From positions 1-56,567 of IMG/VR virus record IMGVR_UViG_3300046474_000595: a stretch of 56,567 nt of DNA, one strand, 5' to 3'. Both the position numbers and the translations under genes were made by a program. The notes beneath the pieces were generated by a model. The model did no database searches. It was not told the DNA's origin and saw only the letters and a list, made by a program, of their open reading frames with translations. Source of the DNA: a virus. This document shows positions 42,842 to 49,583 of the stretch, in pieces (positions within the stretch are counted from its first letter, which is position 1; each line of letters starts with the position of its first letter).

Positions 42842-43090
42842 TCAGCGCCACCCAGGCGCCGAGAGAGCATCCATGCTGTGATAGATCGCCAGCGACCAGA
42901 GAGCCGTTGCGCGTTCGTTGCCCACGCCAAAGCGCCCTGCCCCGGGCTTGTGGGGGTCAAGGCAGTGCAGTGTGGGGTAAGGGGGAATGAGGCCATTATC
43001 TGGCCCTCCTATTAGGCAGAGCCATGCCGACCCGCGTGCGTATTCGCACCACAGGCTCAGCGGCGGATTCGCGGTGCAACCTGAATCCAA
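42842..43090 (-). CDS. Doubtful small ORF upstream of the O-like gene
   Basis: An 82-codon frame (SLWCEYARGSAWLCLIGGPD, then PPYPTLHCLDPHKPGAGRFG) in the 407-bp gap between the YmfL-like and O-like genes. The start is TTG with no good ribosome site. The sequence looks like a recurring phage leader region and might be RNA or regulatory rather than protein. Nothing else is seen in this gap. Confidence 0.3.
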   Translation of the reverse strand: MDSGCTANPPLSLWCEYARGSAWLCLIGGPDNGLIPPYPTLHCLDPHKPGAGRFGVGNERATALWSLAIYHSMDALSAPGWR

Positions 43091-43228
43091 TCACGTCGAT
43101 CGCCTTTCTGAGACGCCACTATTTGCGGTGGCGTGAGTGTCTGGTACCGCGCTGTCCGGACCTCATCCGTCTGCGTGAATCTGGAGGAAATAACCTGCTT
43201 AACGCTGGCCGGCGCTGCCTGAGGCCGG

Positions 43229-43711
43229 TCAGGCCCTGCGCAGGGGTTCGACCTTGTGCAACTGGATGACCGCAGCGACGGATTCGAGGCTCGCGGACAA
43301 GTAACGCGCGTGCATGGCGCGTATGGTCTTTGCTTCCTCGGCATCGATCTGGCCGTCGGCCAATGCAGTCGCCACCATCTGATCCAGGGCGCCACGCTGC
43401 ACCGAGACATTCAGGGCGCGCTGATACAGATCGACGTTATCCAGGTCCCCTGCTTCGGGAATCTTCACGAAAACGCCGCCGTACATCGCGCAGATGTAGT
43501 CGGGCAGATAGGTGGTCCGCGATTTTGCTTCGAGCGCACACACCTCACCGTCGGTGAGAGGTTTGACGCCTGGCGCTTCGTAGATCTGGTTTTCGAAGCG
43601 CTTGAAATTCTCCGTTCCCAGGAACGTCGCCGCGCATTCACGGCCACCTGGAAACGCCTTCGCGACAGCGACGACGACCTGCTTGCGGGTGCCTAGGGGC
43701 ATGGTCTTCAT
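43229..43711 (-). CDS. YmfL/CII-like phage regulatory protein
   Basis: A 160-residue protein with the N-terminal pattern AKAFPGGRECAATFLGTENF typical of YmfL/phage regulatory protein CII. It follows the cro-like gene by 46 bp in the leftward early operon. It is likely a DNA-binding lysogeny regulator. Whether it activates cI transcription, as lambda CII does, is inferred from the place only. Confidence 0.78.
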   Translation of the reverse strand: MKTMPLGTRKQVVVAVAKAFPGGRECAATFLGTENFKRFENQIYEAPGVKPLTDGEVCALEAKSRTTYLPDYICAMYGGVFVKIPEAGDLDNVDLYQRALNVSVQRGALDQMVATALADGQIDAEEAKTIRAMHARYLSASLESVAAVIQLHKVEPLRRA

Positions 43712-43757
43712 CGTCTAGTGTTTCCGTTGCGAAGATGCATACAAAATTCCACCGCCA

Positions 43758-43973
43758 TCACGCGGCAGTGTTTGCCGTTGGTTGAGGGCTGGCGCAGAGC
43801 TCTCGGGCGGTGATTTTCCCGCCGGTAAGCTCCTCTGCCCTGAACGCCTTCTCGGCCTTCATCAGGTGAACACCTGTCACCCAATAGGAAACCGCAGGTT
43901 GGGAAACGCCCAGTGCGGCGGCTGTTTGCTTCTGCCCGCCAAAGTGATGAACGAGCTTTTCGATGGGGGTCAT
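43758..43973 (-). CDS. Cro-like (YdaS-type) repressor
   Basis: A 71-residue protein, MTPIEKLVHHFGGQKQTAAA followed by LGVSQPAVSYWVTG, a helix-turn-helix of the Cro/YdaS type. Divergent from the cI-like gene with 88 bp between starts, where three operators lie. Start 43973 was chosen because the longer frame begins inside the operators. Confidence 0.87.
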   Translation of the reverse strand: MTPIEKLVHHFGGQKQTAAALGVSQPAVSYWVTGVHLMKAEKAFRAEELTGGKITARELCASPQPTANTAA

Positions 43974-43988
43974 GACTCGGCCCTTATG

Positions 43989-44002
43989 ATAAGTAGGCTT
44001 AT
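43989..44002. promoter_or_regulatory. Operator 1, ATAAG-TAGG-CTTAT
   Basis: Perfect ATAAG-N4-CTTAT palindrome, the cro-proximal of three sites in the cI/cro gap, between the leftward -10 and the cro start. Confidence 0.82.
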
Positions 44003-44031
44003 ATGCTATGCAGAAGGACACTTATTTGCAA
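44003..44031 (-). promoter_or_regulatory. Leftward early promoter for cro (PR-like)
   Basis: On the minus strand TTGCAA (44031-44026), a 17-bp spacer and TAGCAT (44008-44003). Operator 2 fills the spacer, so repressor binding would block it. Confidence 0.6.
44012..44025. promoter_or_regulatory. Operator 2, AGAAG-GACA-CTTAT
   Basis: Matches ATAAG-N4-CTTAT with one mismatch. Centre-to-centre distance is 23 bp to operator 1 and 24 bp to operator 3, like lambda OR. Confidence 0.7.
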
Positions 44032-44054
44032 CCCCATAAGGGAACTTATAAATT
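44026..44054 (+). promoter_or_regulatory. Rightward cI promoter (PRM-like)
   Basis: TTGCAA (44026-44031), 17-bp spacer, TAAATT (44049-44054). The TTGCAA box is its own reverse complement and is shared with the cro promoter. Transcription would begin at about the cI start codon. Confidence 0.5.
44036..44049. promoter_or_regulatory. Operator 3, ATAAG-GGAA-CTTAT
   Basis: Perfect ATAAG-N4-CTTAT site overlapping the presumed cI promoter, so it probably serves autoregulation. Confidence 0.82.
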
Positions 44055-44061
44055 TAGCCGC

Positions 44062-44757
44062 ATGACTACTCTTGCCAAACGACTCAAAATTGCGCGCTCC
44101 CACGCGAAACTCACGCAGAAAGCCTTGGCGATAAAGGTGGGTGTTGAGCAACCGGTAATTTCCCAAATAGAAACAGGAAAAAACCTACAAAGCGCTCACC
44201 TCACCAAGATCGCGCATGTCTGTGGTGTGAACGCCATTTGGCTGTCCGACGAGATCGGCCCCATGTTTGACGTTGGCAAAGCTGAGAGTGAAGCCGACCA
44301 CAATGACGACACTCAACTGTCCGAAAGGGTTAGCCGTTCGGGTCGTAGCCTGATCTATCGCGTTCCACTAATCTCCCTGCCCCAAATCTTGGAGTGGGTT
44401 TCAGGGAGATCTTTCATGTCGGGCTTTGAACCAGAAATGGAATTGCCGTGTCCGGTCCCGGTCGGAGCGCGCGCGTTCGCTTTCCGTATGCCAAATGACT
44501 CTATGGCTGGATCGAACACAGACACGGCTATTCAAAAAGGATGGGCAGTTTTTATTGATCCTGACGGGGAACCTGCGCCTGGTCAGATACTTTTAGCCTC
44601 GATCAACGGCGCCGAACCGATCCTCGGCGTTCTGACGCCACATGGCGGAAAGACGTTCGTCAAGCCAGCGAACTCTCAATACGGGAAAGAGCCTGTCGAC
44701 CTGACGGATTTGAGCTGGTACATGGGACGAGCCGTCTTTGCCGGTTTCTTTCTCTGA
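44062..44757 (+). CDS. CI-like repressor (XRE HTH plus S24-like domain, cleavage residues lost)
   Basis: A 231-residue repressor. The helix-turn-helix is at about residues 16-42 (LTQKALAIKVGVEQPVISQI). The S24-like domain keeps Ser147 in PNDSM. Where close relatives have QAGEW with the Ala-Gly cleavage bond, this protein has QILEW (Ile109-Leu110), and the usual catalytic Lys is Gly189 in EPILGVLTP. Self-cleavage is therefore doubtful. No ribosome site is present before ATG 44062, so the message may be leaderless as for lambda cI. Confidence 0.9.
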   Translation: MTTLAKRLKIARSHAKLTQKALAIKVGVEQPVISQIETGKNLQSAHLTKIAHVCGVNAIWLSDEIGPMFDVGKAESEADHNDDTQLSERVSRSGRSLIYRVPLISLPQILEWVSGRSFMSGFEPEMELPCPVPVGARAFAFRMPNDSMAGSNTDTAIQKGWAVFIDPDGEPAPGQILLASINGAEPILGVLTPHGGKTFVKPANSQYGKEPVDLTDLSWYMGRAVFAGFFL

Positions 44758-44817
44758 TCCCCAGCCGTTTCTATCGGTTTTCGCTGACCAACGCTCGCCC
44801 CTCTCCGTATGGCCAGC

Positions 44818-45132
44818 TCATACCGTAAAACCGACGAAAACCGCTCGCCCGATTCGCCATGATGGTTGCGCCAGGTCGACCTGTTTTATCGCAAACTGAG
44901 GGTGTGCTCGCTGAACAAACCCTCGTTGGTCCAGCGCGAGTCGAGGCAGACCAAGCTTTTTTTCGATATCCCGCGCAAATGCTTCGCCAATATTTTTACG
45001 GGCCTTAGGCTTGACCGACAGACACCGTGACATATAGCGGGGCGCGGCGCCGATACCCTCCGCCAACGCAGAAATTTTTCCACCGAAACGCGCATAGCGA
45101 ATTGAGCGAAGATCTTTCGCGCCGAATTTCAT
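44818..45132 (-). CDS. Truncated second repressor (HTH plus S24 tail remnant)
   Basis: A 104-residue protein. Residues about 15-70 form a repressor-type helix-turn-helix (GGKISALAEGIGAAPRYMSR, then NIGEAFARDIEKKLGLP). The end, PSWRIGRAVFVGFTV, mirrors the end of the nearby CI-like protein (LSWYMGRAVFAGFFL). The middle of the S24 domain is missing, so this looks like a second repressor with an internal deletion. It is convergent with cI, 60 bp away. It may still bind DNA. Confidence 0.6.
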   Translation of the reverse strand: MKFGAKDLRSIRYARFGGKISALAEGIGAAPRYMSRCLSVKPKARKNIGEAFARDIEKKLGLPRLALDQRGFVQRAHPQFAIKQVDLAQPSWRIGRAVFVGFTV

Positions 45133-45352
45133 AGATATCCATGACCCCTCCTCCTCTGGCCTCTAACCATAGGTAAATCCTGCATGGAATTGCGCTCCCT
45201 GTTACTCGAAGGGCGTATTTGCAGGTTCCGTGGCAGCCAATCACCGGCGCCGTAGCTCCTTCAGCCTTCGGCCATGCGGGCCTTCTACAACACCGTTTGG
45301 ATCCTCTCGCTTTCTGCCAACTACTCAAAACGGTTTCGCCCCAACCAAATTT

Positions 45353-45366
45353 ATAAGCCAGCTTAT
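45353..45366. promoter_or_regulatory. Operator, ATAAG-CCAG-CTTAT (rightward promoter)
   Basis: Perfect copy of the cI/cro operator form, ending on the first base of the TTGACG -35 box of the csrA-operon promoter. Confidence 0.83.
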
Positions 45367-45394
45367 TGACGAATAAAATAAGCTGTCTTATATT
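45366..45394 (+). promoter_or_regulatory. Rightward early promoter (PL-like) for the csrA/recombination operon
   Basis: TTGACG (45366-45371), 17-bp spacer, TATATT (45389-45394): a strong sigma-70 match. One operator touches the -35 box and the other covers the spacer end and the -10 box. Confidence 0.8.
45378..45391. promoter_or_regulatory. Operator, ATAAG-CTGT-CTTAT (rightward promoter)
   Basis: Second perfect site, 25 bp from the first, overlapping the -10 box. The two together make a repressor-controlled promoter. Confidence 0.83.
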
Positions 45395-45683
45395 TCGCGT
45401 CGTCGCCGTTTTGGGGACACACGAGCTGGACCCACACCAGCTAGCCAGGTCAGAGCGAAATCTGCCCCCGCCCTCCCAAATGGTACGTCCAGGGAGATCG
45501 AGCGGCCCGACATGGGAACAGCCTTGCGCCCATTCGCAGGTGGCGCCAATAACAGCGAACAGCGGAACGACATCAGATCCACAGCCATGACCGACGCCAG
45601 TAGCGGGTCATGGAGCGCAACACCTCAAACCAGCCCGCTCGCTGAGCGGCTACCAGGACAACACAACACCAAGGAGATGGACC
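45395..45683 (+). other. Untranslated leader of the rightward early operon
   Basis: About 290 bp between the promoter and csrA with no supported gene; open frames here lack ribosome sites and recognisable sequence. In lambda this place holds N and nut sites; neither an N-like gene nor a clear boxA/boxB was recognised. The 220 bp to its left (45133-45352) also show no gene. Confidence 0.4.
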
Positions 45684-45872
45684 ATGTTGATACTCACCCG
45701 CCGCGTAGGCGAATGCATCCGGATCAATGAAAACATCAGCGTGACCGTACTCGGCGTCAACAAACTGCAAGTACGGATCGGCATTGAGGCACCGGCCGGC
45801 GTTGCGGTAGATCGCGAAGAGATCCACCAACGCAAGCTTGCCAATCCCTACCCCCAGCGCGCCCGCGCCTGA
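45684..45872 (+). CDS. csrA: CsrA/RsmA-family RNA-binding regulator
   Basis: A 62-residue CsrA. The family start [14 protein letters not shown] and the RNA-binding part [18 protein letters not shown] are intact. AAGGAG precedes the ATG. CsrA dimers bind GGA motifs in mRNA leaders and control carbon use, motility and secretion. As first gene after the repressor-controlled promoter it would appear early in induction and may redirect host translation. Confidence 0.92.
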   Translation: MLILTRRVGECIRINENISVTVLGVNKLQVRIGIEAPAGVAVDREEIHQRKLANPYPQRARA

Positions 45873-45943
45873 TCCCTCCAAACCTTGCCACCGGCAGCGC
45901 CGTCCAGGCGCAGCCGTTGGCGTCTCATCATGAGGTCATCACG

Positions 45944-46306
45944 ATGGAAACAGCCTTGCAGCGTCTCCAGTCCAGCTATGACAGTCAGCAGCCCCCGGAA
46001 ATCACGGACCTGGATGAACGCATTGAAGCGGAAATCCCCAGGGTGCTGGCGCTTGAGTCAAAGGTCATCCCCTTTTTCGACCGTCGATACACCGGCTTCC
46101 GAGCATCACAACTGGGCTTTTCCCTGGATGCCAGCGAGGCGCTGACTCGCGCCTGCAACCATGAATGCATGGACGTGCAACTAGTGCTCGCCATCCTGGC
46201 CGGCGAATACCACCGGGCTCGCGCCATTGCTGAAACGCACTTTCGCCAGCCGCTTGAAAGCACCGCAAAACGCATGATCACCCAGGCCCTGCGCAAGCGC
46301 CCATGA
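45944..46306 (+). CDS. Early phage protein, function unknown
   Basis: A 120-residue helical, Arg-rich protein (METALQRLQSSYDSQQPPEI; LAILAGEYHRARAIAETHF). GAGG lies 8 nt upstream of ATG 45944. It overlaps the next gene by 4 bp (ATGA). No family recognised. Confidence 0.7.
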   Translation: METALQRLQSSYDSQQPPEITDLDERIEAEIPRVLALESKVIPFFDRRYTGFRASQLGFSLDASEALTRACNHECMDVQLVLAILAGEYHRARAIAETHFRQPLESTAKRMITQALRKRP

Positions 46307-46512
46307 GCCGGGCACGCAATAACGCAATCAGCGTGATCGAGGCTGCCATCGAGCACTTCGAACAACACGTTGGGGAGCCCCATGCCAGCGTTGGCGCAAC
46401 CGCCGCCATCGAACTGGCATTTGTGCTCGAACATATCAGCGAGTCGGAACATGCGAGCCTCAAGAATCAGATCCTGCGGCTCTACAAACGCCATCGGGAG
46501 ACCACCGCATGA
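46303..46512 (+). CDS. Small early phage protein
   Basis: A 69-residue helical protein (MSRARNNAISVIEAAIEHFE; LKNQILRLYKRHRETTA). ATGA overlap on both sides places it in a translationally coupled series. Function unknown. Confidence 0.65.
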   Translation: MSRARNNAISVIEAAIEHFEQHVGEPHASVGATAAIELAFVLEHISESEHASLKNQILRLYKRHRETTA

Positions 46513-46646
46513 TCATCATTGCCGGTTCTATCCAAGGCCTGTTCAACGCCCTGCAGGCGCGGGGCTTTTCATTGGTGCGGGACGTCGCGTTTATACGTAC
46601 GCCCTACCGCAGCAAGCGAGGCTGGATCTGCAAGGTGGCGCTATGA
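46509..46646 (+). CDS. Small early phage protein (45 residues)
   Basis: Starts in the ATGA overlap with the gene before and ends in an ATGA overlap with the one after. Sequence begins MIIIAGSIQGLFNALQARGF and ends GWICKVAL. The two perfect overlaps are the main evidence that it is translated. Confidence 0.55.
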   Translation: MIIIAGSIQGLFNALQARGFSLVRDVAFIRTPYRSKRGWICKVAL

Positions 46647-46762
46647 GCCGTCGCCAGCGCAACAAGCGTCGTGCCATCTGGATCAGTTCGGCGCTCACCG
46701 GCCTGATCTTTCTCATTGTCACTCTGCTCGGCCCAGCACTGGGCGGCTACATCACACGATAG
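46643..46762 (+). CDS. Very short membrane protein (39 residues)
   Basis: A basic start (MSRRQRNKRRAIW) and one membrane segment (ISSALTGLIFLIVTLLGPAL). It begins in an ATGA overlap. The single-span, positively charged form fits a small inner-membrane protein; role unknown. Confidence 0.6.
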   Translation: MSRRQRNKRRAIWISSALTGLIFLIVTLLGPALGGYITR

Positions 46763-46771
46763 GTATTACCC

Positions 46772-47293
46772 ATGACTTTTGATCCTCGGGCCAACAGTGC
46801 CGAGCGCCTCGTCGCGCCCGCGCCATTGCCGCACGTCAGCCGTCAGGCACTCAAACGGGTGAAGAACCCACTGCCCATCCCCAGCACATGCCACTACTGT
46901 GGTGGCGACGTGGCGCTGGTCAATAACAGCAGCATCTACGGTCGCGAGTGCGGCAAGTGGCCGTTTACCTATATCTGCACCCTGTGCGCTGCCTATGTGG
47001 GCCTGCACCCTTCCACCGATATTCCCCTCGGCACTCTGGCATCGCCTGCGCTGCGTCGTCAGCGCAATACCAGCAAGGATCTGTTTCACCAGGTTATGAA
47101 GCGCTGCGAGTTCAGTCGGCCCTTGGCCTATCAGTGGCTGGCCAAGGCCATGGGCATTCCAGTCAGCACCTGCCATTTCGGCTGGTTCGACATGGCCCGA
47201 TGCGAACAGGCCGCGAGCATTTGCCGGAACAAACTGACCGCCCCCACCACAGCGATGTCAGCCGCGTTTCACAACGCACGGGGGCGCACATGA
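46772..47293 (+). CDS. Zinc-finger protein (DUF3268 type)
   Basis: A 173-residue protein with a zinc finger: CHYCGGDVALV followed by a second pair in ICTLCAAYVGLHP, the DUF3268 pattern. A C-terminal helical part has LAYQWLAKAMGIPVSTCHFG. Common in Pseudomonas phage early operons; probable nucleic-acid binding. Confidence 0.78.
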   Translation: MTFDPRANSAERLVAPAPLPHVSRQALKRVKNPLPIPSTCHYCGGDVALVNNSSIYGRECGKWPFTYICTLCAAYVGLHPSTDIPLGTLASPALRRQRNTSKDLFHQVMKRCEFSRPLAYQWLAKAMGIPVSTCHFGWFDMARCEQAASICRNKLTAPTTAMSAAFHNARGRT

Positions 47294-47541
47294 GCGCGCT
47301 GCCTGACAGTCTCCTGATCTGCCCATCGGCAGAGCCCTTCAACCGTGATGGCGACGGCCTGACGCTCCGCGATTACTTCGCGGCCAAGGCCATGGCTGCT
47401 CTCATCACGGAACCGGCACCCTCAGGCTCAGCGCTGCTCGTTCAAGCCACGGGGCCCGGTGGCGAGGTAGAGATCGAATCATTCGCGGTCGCGGCGTACC
47501 TGATGGCCGACGCGATGATTGCGATTCGGGGTGAGCCATGA
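47290..47541 (+). CDS. Early phage protein, function unknown
   Basis: An 83-residue acidic protein (MSALPDSLLICPSAEPFNRD; FAVAAYLMADAMIAIRGE). Starts in an ATGA overlap and overlaps the nuclease gene by 4 bp. The LTLRDYFAAKAMAALI segment is frequent in phage early proteins. Confidence 0.68.
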   Translation: MSALPDSLLICPSAEPFNRDGDGLTLRDYFAAKAMAALITEPAPSGSALLVQATGPGGEVEIESFAVAAYLMADAMIAIRGEP

Positions 47542-48332
47542 ATCTGGTCAATGTCCGCGCCAGCTCTCTGGCCGAATTGTTCGACTGCCCTGCCCGTTGG
47601 GAAGCCAAACACCTGCTCGGCATGCGCAACCCGTCTTCGGGCGCGGCGCAGCTCGGTACCGCCATTCACGCCTCCACCGCCCTGTTCGACCAGGCCAGGC
47701 TCGATGGCCAGCCAATCAGTGCCTACGACGCCGCCGGCGCCTTGGTCGACGAGCTGTACAACCCGGACCAGGATGTGGACTGGGAGGACAGCAGCCCCAA
47801 GCAGGTCGAAGCCATTGGCCTCAACCTGCATGCCCGCTACTGCGCCGACATTGCGCCGCTGCAGGACTATGTCGGCGTCGAAATTCAATGCGAGCGCCTG
47901 GAGATATCCGACCTGGGCCTGGCCCTGACCGGCACCACCGATCGCATCCGTCGTGTCGATGGCCAACTGGGAATCGCCGATTTGAAATCAGGGGCCCGGG
48001 CCGTCGGCAGCGACGGACGTGCCGTGACCAACGGGCACGCCCCGCAGCTCGGCGCCTATGAGTTGCTTGCCGAATTCAAGATAGGCCAGCCGCTCACGGC
48101 ACCCGCGCAAATCGTCGGCCTGCAGACGGGCAAGACCGCCAATTCACAGCGGATAGGTACCGGAACCGTCGGTGGCGCACGCGCGCTGCTGGTGGGCAGC
48201 GAAGAGGCACCCGGCCTACTGCGACACGCCTCTCAGCTCATTCACAGCGGCGCGTTCTATGGCAACCCCAAATCGATGCTGTGCAGCGCCCGCTACTGCC
48301 CCCGCTATGCCAGCTGCCGATTTCGCGGCTGA
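47538..48332 (+). CDS. RecB/Cas4-like PD-(D/E)XK exonuclease
   Basis: A 264-residue nuclease. The order is SSLAELFDCPARWE, GTAIHAS, GTTDRIRRVDGQ, LGIADLKSG (catalytic Asp-x-Lys) and QLGAYELL, ending in a Cys set (CSARYCPRYASC) that could hold an Fe-S cluster. Directly upstream of RecT, it is the likely exonuclease partner that makes single-stranded ends for annealing. Confidence 0.85.
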   Translation: MNLVNVRASSLAELFDCPARWEAKHLLGMRNPSSGAAQLGTAIHASTALFDQARLDGQPISAYDAAGALVDELYNPDQDVDWEDSSPKQVEAIGLNLHARYCADIAPLQDYVGVEIQCERLEISDLGLALTGTTDRIRRVDGQLGIADLKSGARAVGSDGRAVTNGHAPQLGAYELLAEFKIGQPLTAPAQIVGLQTGKTANSQRIGTGTVGGARALLVGSEEAPGLLRHASQLIHSGAFYGNPKSMLCSARYCPRYASCRFRG

Positions 48333-48361
48333 CCCCATTCAGACCTACCGAGGGAATCGCC

Positions 48362-49288
48362 ATGGCGAATAACTCAGCAAACCTGCAAGACCTGCAGCAA
48401 TCGGCCGGAGAACAGCGCCAGCTGTCCCCTGTCGGCCAACTGGGCAACTTTATGGACAAGCTCAAGGGACAAATGGCCCTGGCCCTGCCCAAACATCTCA
48501 CCGCCGACCGCATGACACGCCTGGCACTTACCGCGTTCAGTACCTCGGAAAAACTCCAGAAGTGCACCCACCAAAGCATCGCTGCCTCGATCATGACCGC
48601 CGCGCAGCTCGGCCTTGAACCGGGCGTCAACGGTTCCGGTTTTCTGGTTCCGTACGGCACCACCTGCACCTTTGTCCCTGGCTGGAAAGGTCTGGTGGAC
48701 CTGGTTGCACGCAGCGGCCGCGGGACGGTGTTCACCGGGGTCATTTTCAAGGACCAGGAATACACCTTCGTCGATGGCGCCCGTCGCGACCTGGTCATTC
48801 ATAACGAAACCGACCTGCAGGATCCGGCAGACATCACCCACGCCTACGCCATTGGTTGGGTCAAGGACTCGACCATGCCGGTCATCGAGCTGTGGCGGGT
48901 CGGCAAAATCCAGAAGCACCGCGACCAATACAACAAGGTTGGCAAGAACCACTACAGCTTTCGCGACTGGGAGATGTACGCCCGTAAGGTGCCGCTGCTG
49001 CAGGTTCTGAAGTACATGCCCTGCTCCGTCGAGGTCACCAACGCCATTGCCATCAGCCACGCTGCAGAGCAAGGTCGCGGCGTCACCATCGAGGGCGGCA
49101 TTGTCATCGACACCGATAACCAGCCCCAGGCCCCTGTGCAGGACTTGGGTACCGCCCAGCGTGCCCCGAAAGCAAGGCGTGCTGCTGACCATGCGCCTAA
49201 GGAAACAGCACCTGTAGTCGAAGCCGTGCCTGACGAGCCGGAGGACGATATCAAAGCAGCCGACACCACCGGCCTCTGCTTCGAGTAG
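48362..49288 (+). CDS. recT: RecT-family single-strand annealing protein
   Basis: A 308-residue recombinase with the RecT core: CTHQSIAASIMTAAQLGLEP, YGTTCTFVPGWKGLVDLV and WEMYARKVPLLQVLKYMP. It pairs complementary single strands during phage recombination and replication. A long acidic tail follows (PDEPEDDIKAAD). Start 48362 fits the family length; upstream in-frame sequence belongs to the nuclease gene. Confidence 0.95.
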   Translation: MANNSANLQDLQQSAGEQRQLSPVGQLGNFMDKLKGQMALALPKHLTADRMTRLALTAFSTSEKLQKCTHQSIAASIMTAAQLGLEPGVNGSGFLVPYGTTCTFVPGWKGLVDLVARSGRGTVFTGVIFKDQEYTFVDGARRDLVIHNETDLQDPADITHAYAIGWVKDSTMPVIELWRVGKIQKHRDQYNKVGKNHYSFRDWEMYARKVPLLQVLKYMPCSVEVTNAIAISHAAEQGRGVTIEGGIVIDTDNQPQAPVQDLGTAQRAPKARRAADHAPKETAPVVEAVPDEPEDDIKAADTTGLCFE

Positions 49289-49295
49289 CAGCGCT

Positions 49296-49502
49296 ATGGC
49301 CACTCGATCCCTTGAGGAGATCTTCGACCATATCGAGGAGTTCAGCAGCCTATTGGCCACTGCTGAACTCCTTGCCAACGGCGAATGGGAGGAGCAGTTC
49401 ACTGCCGACATGCGCGCCAACTTCACCCGCTACGGCGCGCACACCCAGCTCAGCGGCAACCAGCAGGCCACGCTGGAACACATCGCCCATTCCCAGGAAT
49501 AG
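49296..49502 (+). CDS. Small early phage protein
   Basis: A 68-residue acidic helical protein (MATRSLEEIFDHIEEFSSLL; GEWEEQFTADMRANFTRYG). 7 bp after recT. Function unknown; could assist the recombination set by place. Confidence 0.62.
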   Translation: MATRSLEEIFDHIEEFSSLLATAELLANGEWEEQFTADMRANFTRYGAHTQLSGNQQATLEHIAHSQE

Positions 49503-49505
49503 AAC

Positions 49506-49580
49506 ATGAATCAAGCCAATCCAGAATATCGGCAACGCATAGCGTCCTCGATCTGCCGCATCAACACGAACAAGGAATAA
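49506..49580 (+). CDS. Possible 24-residue peptide before the SMC-like gene
   Basis: Begins MNQANPEYRQRIASSICRIN and stops at TAA 3 bp before the next ATG. Its last codons (AAGGAATAA) also form the ribosome site for that gene, as in a coupling leader peptide. Short length makes it uncertain. Confidence 0.35.
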   Translation: MNQANPEYRQRIASSICRINTNKE

Positions 49581-49583
49581 CCC

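Noticed and set aside
45366-45683. Open frames in the csrA leader as an N-like antiterminator
   Set aside because: No Arg-rich motif, no ribosome site, and no clear boxA/boxB, so no N or nut call is made.
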